NCBI GenBank assembly: GCA_012838995.1
Contig: DUOD01000067.1
Span: 1 to 39,111 of the forward strand
Reading direction: 5' to 3'
From: Clostridiales bacterium
GTDB taxonomy: Bacteria > Bacillota > Clostridia > DUOD01
Length of the DNA: 39,111 nucleotides
Positions 1 through 9,599 of this stretch are shown here, in pieces. Position 1 is the stretch's first letter. Every line of letters starts with the position of its first letter. Made by a program: the position numbers and the translations under genes. The notes under the pieces are model-generated. The model worked only from the letters and a program-made list of their open reading frames with translations. It made no database searches and was not told the DNA's origin.

Positions 1-47
1 ATTGTACAATGAAAATTGGCCGCTTGTCCTTCTCTCTTATTCTCTTA

Positions 48-1971
<1,924 letters not shown>

Positions 1972-2065
1972 AAACAACCAACTCCTTCCTAGAATTTACA
2001 GAAAGTTTGTTTAAAGCATGATACCCTTTGGCTCTTTATTTTAAGACGTTGTTTGAAAGACGATG

Positions 2066-2172
2066 TTTGATTTTTAAATCAAAAAAAGCGTATTAACACC
2101 TTTCTGTCCATTATAAATAACAACAACGGCTTGTTATTTATATCAATAGGCGAAAGGGATATCAAACGCTTT
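2066..2172 (-). promoter_or_regulatory. Structured groES leader: long hairpin ending in a U-run (possible attenuator)
   Basis: Read on the minus strand, AAAGCGT (near 2172) pairs with ACGCTTT (2085-2091). UUGAUA pairs with UGUUAA including two wobble pairs, CCTTTC (2152-2157) pairs with GAAAGG (2099-2104), and ATAAATAACAA (2131-2141) pairs with TTGTTATTTAT (2113-2123). The helix is nearly continuous over about 88 nt and is followed directly by seven T (2081-2087). A second hairpin, TTTGATTT/AAATCAAA (2066-2084), reuses that T-run. The shape resembles an intrinsic terminator with a competing downstream hairpin, placed between the HrcA operator and groES. The pairing is read by eye; the function is inferred. 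Confidence 0.55.
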
Positions 2173-2173
2173 A

Positions 2174-2200
2174 TTAGCACTCGATAAGGATGAGTGCTAT
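2174..2200 (-). promoter_or_regulatory. CIRCE operator (HrcA binding site) of groESL
   Basis: The inverted repeat TTAGCACTC, 9-nt spacer, GAGTGCTAT differs from the consensus TTAGCACTC-N9-GAGTGCTAA in one base. It begins 4 nt after the -10 box, so HrcA bound here would cover the transcription start. hrcA itself is not in this window. Confidence 0.95.
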
Positions 2201-2204
2201 CAAC

Positions 2205-2233
2205 ATTTTAGTAAATTTTATTTTTTTTGTCAA
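2205..2233 (-). promoter_or_regulatory. groESL promoter
   Basis: On the minus strand there is a perfect -35 TTGACA (2233-2228), a 17-nt spacer and the -10 TAAAAT (2210-2205). It is a vegetative sigma-A type promoter placed immediately upstream of CIRCE. Confidence 0.9.
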
Positions 2234-2354
2234 TATATTTTTAAAATTTATATTATCAATCAATATACCTCATCTATAAATGTAAAATTTATTCTCCCAA
2301 TGGTATTTTTGCCTAAATCGTAAAAAAATAAAGATATAAAGATTAAAAAAACAG

Positions 2355-2383
2355 TTGACAAAACCAACGCCATTGGTTAAACT
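2355..2383 (+). promoter_or_regulatory. Promoter of the T-box/trpB2 unit
   Basis: A perfect TTGACA (2355-2360) is followed after 17 nt by TAAACT (2378-2383), a four-of-six match to the -10 box. Transcription would begin near 2390 and enter the T-box leader. It is divergent from the groESL promoter, with about 120 bp between the two -35 boxes. Confidence 0.7.
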
Positions 2384-2399
2384 GTAAATAAAATTTAAC

Positions 2400-2690
2400 A
2401 GAGTCATAAACCGTTGATTAAGAAGAGTAGGCAAGGCATTTCATTTGCAGAGAGCCTCAGGTTGGTGGGATTGAGGTATTTGAAACCTTGCTGAATGGGC
2501 TTATGAGGTCAGGAAGAAAGGCAAAGGTCCAAGTAATGCCTGACGGGTTCTCCATCCGTTATCATAGGAGCATATATGAAAGTATATGTAATGAGTGGGT
2601 GATTTTTCACCAATCGGGGTGGCACCGCAGAAGTCATGAATACATAGACTTTTGTCCCGGCATTTGCTGTGACAAAAGTCTTTTATTTTT
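2400..2690 (+). promoter_or_regulatory. Tryptophan T-box leader (tRNA-Trp sensing riboswitch)
   Basis: The leader holds the conserved T-box core GGGTGGCACCGC at 2617-2628, which binds the uncharged tRNA acceptor end in the antiterminator. Stem I contains the AGAGAG / GGTTGGTGGGA elements (about 2449-2471). The bulge GAA-TGG-GC places a TGG tryptophan codon (2496-2498) at the specifier position. The leader ends in the hairpin and T-run at 2646-2690. Uncharged tRNA-Trp should favour readthrough into the downstream trpB2 gene. The specifier was assigned by eye and agrees with the downstream gene. Confidence 0.92.
2646..2690 (+). terminator. T-box conditional terminator
   Basis: AGACTTTTGTC (2646-2656) pairs with GACAAAAGTCT (2671-2681), and a T-rich tract follows. 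It lies directly after the antiterminator core, which is the standard T-box arrangement. Confidence 0.9.
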
Positions 2691-2778
2691 ACCAGATAAA
2701 ACTACCATAGCCCGAATATCAGGCCCGCGGATCTATTTGCCTTGAAATAGAATAATAAAATGAAAGGAGATTATGACT

Positions 2779-4158
2779 ATGAAAACTATCCCACACAGAC
2801 TATATCTGACGGAGGAGCAAATGCCTAAAAAATGGTATAACCTACGTGCGGATATGATAGAGCAACCTGAGCCCATGCTTAATCCCTCAACCCTTGAACC
2901 CATAAAGGAGGAGGAGTTATATCCTGTTTTCTGCAAAGAACTTGCCCGTCAGGAAATGGATAGCACCACCAGATATGTTGAAATACCGGAGGAAATACTG
3001 AATTTTTATAAAATATATCGTCCTTCACCGCTAATTCGTGCCTATAACCTGGAGAAATATTTGAATACACCGGCTAAAATCTATTACAAATTTGAAGGAA
3101 ACAATACTTCGGGCAGCCATAAACTTAATTCCGCCGCTGCTCAGGCGTATTACGCAAAGAAAGAGGGATTGACCGGTCTTACCACCGAAACCGGTGCCGG
3201 GCAATGGGGCACCGCCTTGGCCGAAGCGTGCTCATATTTTGATATTGACCTGACGGTTTTTATGGTTAAATGCTCTTATGAGCAGAAACCGTTCCGCAAA
3301 GCCATCATGCATACCTTTGATGCAGACATAATTGCCAGCCCCAGCAATACCACCGAGGCCGGGCGCAAGATCCTCGCGGAAAATCCCCATACCGGGGGCA
3401 GCCTTGGATGCGCCATTTCGGAAGCCATAGAAAAGGCAGTGACCACTGAAGGATACAGGTATGTATTGGGGTCTGTTCTCAATCAGGTACTGCTCCATCA
3501 GTCCATTATAGGATTGGAAACCAAAACCGCCATGGAGTTATTAGGTGAATACCCCGACATTATCATCGGATGTGCCGGTGGTGGTTCCAATTTAGGCGGA
3601 TTGATCGCACCCTTTATGCAGGATAAACTGCTGGGCAAGGCAAATCCGAGGATTATCGCCGTTGAACCGGCTTCCTGTCCGTCCTTTACCCGAGGACGAT
3701 ATGCTTATGACTACTGTGATACCGGTAAAGTTACTCCTTTGGCAAAAATGTATACCTTAGGCAGCGGTTTTATGCCCTCCCCCAATCACGCAGGCGGGTT
3801 GAGGTACCATGGCATGTCACCGATTTTGTCAAAACTTTACCACGACGGATATATGGAAGCGGTAGCCGTGGAACAAACCAAGGTATTCGAAGCGGCCTGT
3901 CTCTTTGCAAAGAAAGAGACCATCCTACCGGCCCCGGAATCTGCCCATGCCATACGGGCAACCATCGACGAGGCAATTAAGTGTAGGGAATCGGGCGAAG
4001 CTAAAACTATCCTCTTTGGTCTAACGGGCACCGGATACTTTGATATGACGGCTTACAGCTCGTATTTGGAAAACACCATGACGGATTATATACCCACGGA
4101 CGAAGATTTGGAAAAGAGCTTATCACAGCTTCCAAAGATTCCCGGCATACAAGAATAG
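2779..4158 (+). CDS. trpB: TrpB2-type tryptophan synthase beta chain, 459 aa
   Basis: This PLP-dependent enzyme joins indole and L-serine to give tryptophan. The protein belongs to the longer TrpB2 branch (about 420-460 aa): it has the N-terminal extension with PKKWYN, the PLP-lysine motif SGSHKLNSA (Lys near residue 115), ETGAGQWG, and the phosphate-binding loop GCAGGGSN. GGAG at 2766-2769 is 9 nt from the ATG at 2779 but only 3 nt from an ATG at 2773, so the later start is preferred. No trpA or other trp gene lies nearby. TrpB2 enzymes often act without TrpA and are proposed to salvage indole. The tryptophan T-box upstream supports the assignment. A terminator follows at 4171. Confidence 0.93.
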   Translation: MKTIPHRLYLTEEQMPKKWYNLRADMIEQPEPMLNPSTLEPIKEEELYPVFCKELARQEMDSTTRYVEIPEEILNFYKIYRPSPLIRAYNLEKYLNTPAKIYYKFEGNNTSGSHKLNSAAAQAYYAKKEGLTGLTTETGAGQWGTALAEACSYFDIDLTVFMVKCSYEQKPFRKAIMHTFDADIIASPSNTTEAGRKILAENPHTGGSLGCAISEAIEKAVTTEGYRYVLGSVLNQVLLHQSIIGLETKTAMELLGEYPDIIIGCAGGGSNLGGLIAPFMQDKLLGKANPRIIAVEPASCPSFTRGRYAYDYCDTGKVTPLAKMYTLGSGFMPSPNHAGGLRYHGMSPILSKLYHDGYMEAVAVEQTKVFEAACLFAKKETILPAPESAHAIRATIDEAIKCRESGEAKTILFGLTGTGYFDMTAYSSYLENTMTDYIPTDEDLEKSLSQLPKIPGIQE

Positions 4159-4170
4159 ACTTTTTCACAA

Positions 4171-4204
4171 AGCAAAAAAAGGACGAAATCGTCCTTTTTT
4201 TGCT
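4171..4204 (+). terminator. Rho-independent terminator after trpB2
   Basis: AGCAAAAAAAGGACG pairs with CGTCCTTTTTTTGCT around an AAAT loop, so the 3' arm supplies its own T-run. The flanking A/T runs would allow it to work in both directions. From here to 4414 the DNA is AT-rich, and no gene is seen. Confidence 0.88.
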
Positions 4205-4414
4205 TTATAAAGTATAAAGACTGTCGATGCCCATATATAAACCGACACAAGATTTGACCAAACTTTGAAAAAATGAGGGCTTTTTATAACAATGTCCCAT
4301 ACCCACAATAAAACCATATTCTTTATATATACACATCATAATATAATTACAAAAATTAAATACATGTCTATTTTTAAGCTTACTTATATTTTTTTGGGGT
4401 AAAGTACCGTCGGA

Positions 4415-5263
4415 TCATGGACTGCGTTTTTTATTAAAACTTAATGTCACAAGACTTACAGCAAGACCGGCAGAAAATAATATCAAATCCACTGCCAAGT
4501 CCCGACCGGTGCGTAAGCCGGGGAATATTAAAAACATCGAGCCCAATAAAAAACCGGTTACCGCATAATATGCAAAACCCCTGAATCTTCGGAAAACAAA
4601 ATCCACAAGTTTTAGCATAACCAATGCAGTTATGGCAAATCCAACAGCAAGTATTATGAGTACCCTAAAATTCAAGTTGGTAACGGCAGCAAGCAGGCTT
4701 TGATAAGCACCGAGGTACATCAATATAAACGAGGAACTTATACCCGGTATGATTGTACCCACCGCCAGCACCATGCCGTATAAAAGGGAATGGATGGAAC
4801 TCATTTCCATACGGGCTGCAGGATTGGGAACCCGTCCGATTATTTTCCCAATATAAGCCACAACGAAAAAAGCAGCCGCCAAAACCCATAGGTACCTTTT
4901 TCGAAATCCCCCGCTGTTGGCCTCTTTTACCAATGCAGGCAAACTTCCTGCAACCAAGCCAAGAAAAACATATAAAACCATAAATTCCGCCACGGCCATC
5001 AATTTCTGCATGGCTTTACTAAATAGAAAAACGCCTATTGCCGTTCCGATGGCCAGGGGCAAAAGAAATACAAGATTTTTACGGAATTCTTTCTTTATGG
5101 TGACTATTGCATGGACCACGGGTTCATAAAGCCCAATGGCGGCGGCCACTACTCCGCCGCTTAGCCCAGGAGTAACAGATGAAATACCTATTAAAAGTCC
5201 AATAAATATCTTCTTTATAAAATCAACATAAAACCCCGTCGTCTTAAGGTCTCTGCTTTTCAT
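4415..5263 (-). CDS. DUF368 membrane protein, undecaprenyl-phosphate translocase family, 282 aa
   Basis: This is a polytopic membrane protein with about eight hydrophobic segments. It carries the two internally related family motifs: SVTPGLSGGVVAAAIGLYE near residues 29-47 and IIPGISSSFILMYLGAY near residues 165-185. DUF368 proteins have been shown to recycle the lipid carrier undecaprenyl phosphate across the membrane in other bacteria (called PopT in some). That role is transferred here by family. The ATG at 5263 follows AAAGGATAA. It is transcribed alone and divergent from the DUF2804 gene. No clear terminator is visible after its stop. Confidence 0.9.
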   Translation of the reverse strand: MKSRDLKTTGFYVDFIKKIFIGLLIGISSVTPGLSGGVVAAAIGLYEPVVHAIVTIKKEFRKNLVFLLPLAIGTAIGVFLFSKAMQKLMAVAEFMVLYVFLGLVAGSLPALVKEANSGGFRKRYLWVLAAAFFVVAYIGKIIGRVPNPAARMEMSSIHSLLYGMVLAVGTIIPGISSSFILMYLGAYQSLLAAVTNLNFRVLIILAVGFAITALVMLKLVDFVFRRFRGFAYYAVTGFLLGSMFLIFPGLRTGRDLAVDLILFSAGLAVSLVTLSFNKKRSP

Positions 5264-5463
5264 AAAGTATTTATCCTTTACATGGTTGCTTTTCTATAGA
5301 AAATATATATAACAAGACTTATGCATAAATTTATGCACATAATTTCACATAATTATACTCCTTTTCGCCGTGAAATTCAATAATACTAATATATGCTCAT
5401 TGTAACTTTATCGGTTTTTAATAATAAGATATACTGTGGAGAAAGTTTATGGAGGTAAGGAAA

Positions 5464-6486
5464 GTGCAATACCGCATTACACAGCCGTCAAAACTACTGG
5501 ATGGCCAAGGCCGGCTGATACAAACAGGATATGCCACCTCCCCCCTATTGATTTACAATAGAAAAAACGCAGCTAAAAAGTTTCGTTTGAAGGAATGGGA
5601 CTACTATTCAATCTCCTGCAGTAAATGGGCCTTTACGTTGACGGTGGGCAACAGCATGGGTTTTCTGATGATCAGCGCAACCCTATTGGACTTTAGGTAT
5701 GGACTTAACTACTCAAAAACCGTGGTAAGATTTGTCCCTGGATGGAAGTTGCCTGAATGCTCCCAGATAGGGGACATTCTCTTTAAAGATAAAAAGGTGG
5801 ATTTGGCCATTATCCATAAAGGCAACCAACGACATCTTTCGCTGTCCATGAAAAACTTTTTAGGTACTTCAGATTTAAAGATACATGTTATTTTAACAAA
5901 GGAGCCTCGCGATTCCATGGTAATCGCAACGCCCTTTGTCGAAAACAGCAAATACTTTTATTATAATAGGAAGATAATAGGGATGACCCCTTATGGGTAT
6001 GTACAAATAAAGGATAACACATATTTCTTTAAACCTTATAGTTCCTTCGGGGTGCTTGACTGGGGGCGTGGAATATGGCCTTATAAGACCAGCTGGTATT
6101 GGGGCTGCGCCCACGGTTTAATTGGCGATGATACCTTTAGCTTTAACCTGGGCTATGGATTCGGTGATACTTCTGCAGCAACGGAAAATATGCTGTTTTT
6201 CAATGGAAAGGCTGATAAACTAGCCCACGTTCGTTTTCACCTTCATAGAAAAATCAATAAAAATCAATATATGAAACCATGGCTTGTTACTTCATCGGAC
6301 AACCGGCTTGAAATGGTCTTTGTTCCGATCTTCCACCGGGCTGTTAATCTTTCAATTATCCTGCTTTCTACCCATCAACATTTGATCTTTGGGCGATTTT
6401 ACGGCCGAGCCTTCTTAAAAAACGGTAAAGCTATTTTTTTGAAAGGCCTACCGGGTTTTATAGAAAGATTCATAAACAGGTGGTAA
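5464..6486 (+). CDS. DUF2804 family protein, 340 aa
   Basis: The protein carries hallmarks of the DUF2804 family: N-terminal ITQPSKLLDGQG, GVLDWGRGIWPY, a WYWG motif, and FSFNLGYGFGD. No enzymatic role is established for this family. The fold is thought to be lipocalin-like or tocopherol-cyclase-like. Two starts compete. The ATG at 5449 has GGAG 7 nt upstream, while the GTG at 5464 has the stronger GGAGGTAAG 5-8 nt upstream and gives the N-terminus typical of relatives (MQYRITQPSK). I chose 5464. There is no signal peptide. A perfect dyad follows the stop. Confidence 0.85.
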   Translation: MQYRITQPSKLLDGQGRLIQTGYATSPLLIYNRKNAAKKFRLKEWDYYSISCSKWAFTLTVGNSMGFLMISATLLDFRYGLNYSKTVVRFVPGWKLPECSQIGDILFKDKKVDLAIIHKGNQRHLSLSMKNFLGTSDLKIHVILTKEPRDSMVIATPFVENSKYFYYNRKIIGMTPYGYVQIKDNTYFFKPYSSFGVLDWGRGIWPYKTSWYWGCAHGLIGDDTFSFNLGYGFGDTSAATENMLFFNGKADKLAHVRFHLHRKINKNQYMKPWLVTSSDNRLEMVFVPIFHRAVNLSIILLSTHQHLIFGRFYGRAFLKNGKAIFLKGLPGFIERFINRW

Positions 6487-6491
6487 AATAA

Positions 6492-6527
6492 AGCAAGGCT
6501 TGACAAATTTATTTGTCAAGCCTTGCT
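6492..6527. terminator. Perfect 16-bp dyad between convergent genes, likely bidirectional terminator
   Basis: AGCAAGGCTTGACAAA (6492-6507) is perfectly complementary to 6512-6527 around a TTTA loop. On the minus strand the dyad is followed by TTATTTT, so it should end the radical SAM transcript well. On the plus strand no T-run follows. Confidence 0.75.
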
Positions 6528-6568
6528 CAGTACCATATCCATTTATCTAATTATTCCTTAATTATAAA

Positions 6569-7987
6569 TTATACCTCTGCAGATAATTCCAGTTCTTCTG
6601 CCTGGGCCGTTAATTTTTCCCATGCAGCCTTATTGAATATACAGCCAGGATCGGGTGCTGTATAGTCTCCAAAGTAACCGTATGCTCGAGCTCGACATCC
6701 ACCGCACATGCTGCGGTAGTCGCAACTGCCACAACTTTCCTTTAAGGTGGATCGGTCGCGAACACCCTTCAAATCTTCTGCGTTACGCCAGATATCCGCC
6801 AGTCTTTGCTCGCGCAAATTGCCAACTTCTATGGGTAAGAATACACACGGAGTTATAACGCCGTTTGGCTGAATAGCGCAATATGCCCGTCCCACTCCGC
6901 ATCCGCCAACGTAGTCTGCTAACATTTTAGCATGCTCGCCTTTTGCATAACCGTAATGGCTGTTAATAATCACATCTTCGGGGGCATTCTGATAGCAATA
7001 ACGTCCGTATTGAGGACAAGTGGAAAAAGCACCAAGGTGTTCGTTTTCTATAAGGGCAGTGTGAAGAATACGTAACATTTCTTCACGCATCTCAGGCGTT
7101 AGATCATCCTTAATTATATCTTTGCCGCGACCAACGGGTATAAAATTAAACACATAAAAATAATCTACGTTTAAGTCCTTAGCCAGTTCAATGAGTTCTT
7201 CCAATTCTGAAAAATTATTTCTGGTCAACGTCGTGGCCATACCCACCTGTAGGCCGTCTACCTCAACACAATTCTTTATTCCCTCTATGGTACGTTGCCA
7301 GTAACCCTTTCCGCCTCGGAATTCGTCGTGAACCTCGGGTTTAACGCTATCCACGCTTATCTCTACATAATTTATACCAACTTCTTTCAATCGTGCAGCT
7401 ACATCCTTTGTAATTAATGTACCGTTGGTAGCTACTGAAAGGTGAAACCCTTTATCATGGGCGTATTTTGCAACCTGCCAAAAATCTTTATGGATCAAGG
7501 GTTCTCCCCCTGAAAAGGCCAGCGTAGAAATATAGTTGTAATCCAATTCATCGATTACTTTTAGACGTTCTTCCAAGGAAAGCTCATCTGGTAATACGTG
7601 ATGGGCATCCTGATAACAGTGCTTACAATTTAGATTACAAGCATTAGTAAAGTTCCATACAACGAGAATGGGAGTGGAGAAAATTTGTGGAGTGCTCAAA
7701 CCATATTCAGACACACTTTTGGCCACATTGCTGATAGCTTTGCGGTAATAAGGTGTAGAATAAATTTTTTTCAATTCTTTTGGGTCGGCTTTTAATATAT
7801 AGGGTAGCAGGGAAATAAAAATAAAATAAGGAATATATTTCAATTTAACCTTGCCCTGCCCTGCATAGGCCGCAAACATTTCATCGATAAACACTTTGCC
7901 GCTTTCCTGGCGTTTTGATAGCTTCTTCAATTGCCATCGTACAAAAGGGTTACTTAAAAATTTACGTACTTGCTCAGCTTTAACCAT
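6569..7987 (-). CDS. Radical SAM/SPASM domain protein, 472 aa
   Basis: This protein belongs to the peptide-modifying or cofactor-type radical SAM enzymes. The [4Fe-4S]/SAM site is C117-x3-C121-x2-C124 (CNLNCKHC), followed by the FSGGEP motif (159-163). The C-terminus has a cysteine-rich SPASM region (C363, C370, C381, C419, C422, C428, C431, C449) that could bind two auxiliary clusters. About 110 residues precede the radical SAM core and include a hydrophobic stretch (51-65), which could be membrane-associated. I saw no precursor peptide or dedicated partner beside it, so the substrate is unknown. GGGGGT precedes the ATG. It is a single-gene unit with its own promoter. Confidence 0.9.
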   Translation of the reverse strand: MVKAEQVRKFLSNPFVRWQLKKLSKRQESGKVFIDEMFAAYAGQGKVKLKYIPYFIFISLLPYILKADPKELKKIYSTPYYRKAISNVAKSVSEYGLSTPQIFSTPILVVWNFTNACNLNCKHCYQDAHHVLPDELSLEERLKVIDELDYNYISTLAFSGGEPLIHKDFWQVAKYAHDKGFHLSVATNGTLITKDVAARLKEVGINYVEISVDSVKPEVHDEFRGGKGYWQRTIEGIKNCVEVDGLQVGMATTLTRNNFSELEELIELAKDLNVDYFYVFNFIPVGRGKDIIKDDLTPEMREEMLRILHTALIENEHLGAFSTCPQYGRYCYQNAPEDVIINSHYGYAKGEHAKMLADYVGGCGVGRAYCAIQPNGVITPCVFLPIEVGNLREQRLADIWRNAEDLKGVRDRSTLKESCGSCDYRSMCGGCRARAYGYFGDYTAPDPGCIFNKAAWEKLTAQAEELELSAEV

Positions 7988-8078
7988 AAAACTACCCCCT
8001 TACATGTTATAGTTTTTTTGTATATCTTTATAAGTTAAAGCCTTCATAAGTTATATCGTTAAATTTTTTAGAATTATG

Positions 8079-8096
8079 TTGGCATGGCCATGCCAA
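8079..8096. promoter_or_regulatory. 18-bp perfect palindrome in the radical SAM gene leader
   Basis: TTGGCATGGCCATGCCAA is completely self-complementary. It lies about 30-45 nt downstream of the predicted transcription start and about 90 nt upstream of the start codon. It could be an operator for a dimeric repressor or an RNA hairpin. The regulator is not known. Confidence 0.5.
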
Positions 8097-8130
8097 ATAT
8101 TAATAATATAATTAATTGAACTTATAATAT

Positions 8131-8160
8131 ATAATAGACGTTAAATGCGCCGCTTGTCAA
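8131..8160 (-). promoter_or_regulatory. Promoter of the radical SAM gene
   Basis: On the minus strand, TTGACA (8160-8155) is followed after 18 nt by TATTAT (8136-8131). It is the best promoter upstream of the radical SAM gene and gives a leader of about 140 nt. Confidence 0.7.
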
Positions 8161-8702
8161 GATATACACAAAATGGGCAAATTGTATTGACATAAAAAAA
8201 TAATTGTGAAGGGAAGCTAAATCATTAATAAATACGCAACATCCTTTCAACTGTATGTAAAAGGACCCGCTATTTATGTCCTTAATTTCCGATTATATCA
8301 TATTTCACTATATATGAAAAGGGGCCATTATTTAAATGGTAGCAAAACAACAGGAATGATTTGCTGTTGTTTAACCCTCCCGCCTATCATGCTTGGCCTG
8401 TCTACATTCTATTCTATGTTATGACATACGTTTTAATGAAATTACTTTTCCCAAATTATTTAAAGTTTAATTCATCAGCATGTAACACATTTGGTCATTC
8501 CAAAATATATTAAAAAGTAGGATATATTATAACTATTACTATTCATAACCAACCACTGCCCCGTGCCATGCCTGGAAAATTATTTGTAGCACTCTCGGCC
8601 GTTGATTTAAACGACTTAATTAAATGACGTATATTTACCTTAAGCATAAAACCTGTTGGCAAGTTATGATATATCCTAAGACATGGGAAAAGAGGTGTTT
8701 TT
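8161..8702. other. AT-rich intergenic region without a recognisable gene
   Basis: I see no gene in this stretch. It contains weak hairpins only: AAGGAC/GTCCTT around 8261-8283, and AAACAACAG (8345-8353) with CTGTTGTTT (8364-8372). Neither is followed by a T-run. A TTGACA at 8187-8192 has no matching -10 box. A lone CIRCE-like half-site (TAGCACTC near 8587) has no partner. Confidence 0.5.
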
Positions 8703-8819
8703 ATGGGATTCTGTAAAGGCAAAGGCGATGAAGGAGCTGAACTTTTATTTTTCTTTTTGTTGCTCGTTCTGATTTGGCCCTTTTGCCGCAATATCTTCGG
8801 TTTTGATGCTGAAGAATAA
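8703..8819 (+). CDS. Small membrane peptide, 38 aa
   Basis: This short gene has an ATG preceded by AGAGGTG about 5-6 nt upstream. The peptide begins MGFCKGKGDEGAEL, continues with a leucine/phenylalanine-rich membrane segment of about 16 residues (LLFFFLLLVLIWPF), has a second cysteine and ends in an acidic DAEE tail. It resembles, in shape only, the short Gly/Cys plus membrane-helix peptides found in spore-forming Firmicutes; no function is known. A hairpin follows 11 nt after the stop. It might be a translated sporulation or membrane peptide. It does not look like a typical RiPP precursor for the radical SAM enzyme on the other strand. Confidence 0.6.
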   Translation: MGFCKGKGDEGAELLFFFLLLVLIWPFCRNIFGFDAEE

Positions 8820-8829
8820 GCAGACATTA

Positions 8830-8866
8830 CAATTGAGCCAGGGGCTTGACGTCCCTGGCTTAATTG
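8830..8866. terminator. Hairpin between the small peptide gene and L25
   Basis: AATTGAGCCAGGG pairs with CCCTGGCTTAATT (one G-T wobble) around a 9-nt loop. It lies between two convergent genes and probably ends both transcripts, although neither side has a proper T-run. Confidence 0.6.
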
Positions 8867-8959
8867 TTCCTTAGAAGCCGTCGTTTTTCTCTAAAAGTTT
8901 TTCTTTATCATACTCTAAAATAAAATTTTTTAAATGGAAATCCAGTCAATAAATGTATT

Positions 8960-9583
8960 TTATTCAGCCGATCCGTCCGATTCCGCAGGTTGGTCCGCTT
9001 CAGCGACTTCTTCCTTTTCAGCGGCTTCATCCACTTCTTCAATCTGGACATGCTCCGATACGCTAACTATTACTTCATCCTCCGGCAACAGGGGCTTAAC
9101 TCCTTCAGGCAGATCAATGTCTGCCACTGTAATTACGCTGCCGGCCTCCAGCTGTGAAACGTCGATATCAATAATCTCAGGCAAATCCTTTAATAGGCCC
9201 TCTACTTCAATTTCGTCATTTAAAATGTTTAAAACAAGGTCGCCCCTTGAAAACTGCTGTCTGCCTTTAAAGTTAAAGGGCAGCTTTATCTTCACGGGCT
9301 TGTCATGGGAAGAGGCATATAAATCAATATGAATAGGTCTTTTGCTTATTGGTTCATACTGTATGTCTTTAATAACACAAGTTAACTCCTTCTCTTTAAC
9401 TTTAACCCTAGTACTGATACTGGTTGAATGTTTATTTAAGAAACTGTTCATTTCATTTTCTTTAACTTGGATATATATATTACGCTCGACCCCAGGTCCA
9501 TAGATAATGCCGGGAATATATCCCATCTTCCTGGTCTTTCTCCCCCTTTCCGTCCGCTCCATTGCGTTTAATAAAATGCTCAT
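8960..9583 (-). CDS. rplY: Ribosomal protein L25/Ctc (TL5 family), 207 aa
   Basis: This protein binds 5S rRNA in the large ribosomal subunit; in Bacillus the homologue Ctc is a general stress protein. The N-terminal domain (about 1-90) has the L25 fold signature GYIPGIIYGPG and the YEPISKRPIHIDLY segment. The C-terminal TL5 beta-domain (about 95-185) includes IIDIDVSQLEAGSVI and LPEGVKPL. An acidic tail of about 20 residues follows. GGAGG lies 9 nt before the ATG. It stands alone. Its promoter carries a CIRCE element identical in layout to that of groESL, so HrcA control is predicted. The leader is about 325 nt long. Confidence 0.93.
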   Translation of the reverse strand: MSILLNAMERTERGRKTRKMGYIPGIIYGPGVERNIYIQVKENEMNSFLNKHSTSISTRVKVKEKELTCVIKDIQYEPISKRPIHIDLYASSHDKPVKIKLPFNFKGRQQFSRGDLVLNILNDEIEVEGLLKDLPEIIDIDVSQLEAGSVITVADIDLPEGVKPLLPEDEVIVSVSEHVQIEEVDEAAEKEEVAEADQPAESDGSAE

Positions 9584-9599
9584 TGGTAAATCCCTCCAT

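Noticed and set aside
1-10. Palindrome ATTGTACAAT at the window edge
   Set aside because: Short and AT-rich; too little flanking sequence to call it a site.
8586-8594. CIRCE-like half-site TAGCACTC
   Set aside because: There is no matching GAGTGCTA arm 9 nt away.
6569-8819. RiPP system made of the radical SAM enzyme and the 38-aa peptide
   Set aside because: The peptide is over 700 bp away on the other strand, has a membrane helix rather than a leader/core layout, and no transporter or peptidase is present.
8543-8827. 94-codon minus-strand frame opposite the 38-aa peptide gene
   Set aside because: No ribosome site and a basic, Pro/Ser-rich shadow composition. The plus-strand gene is better supported.
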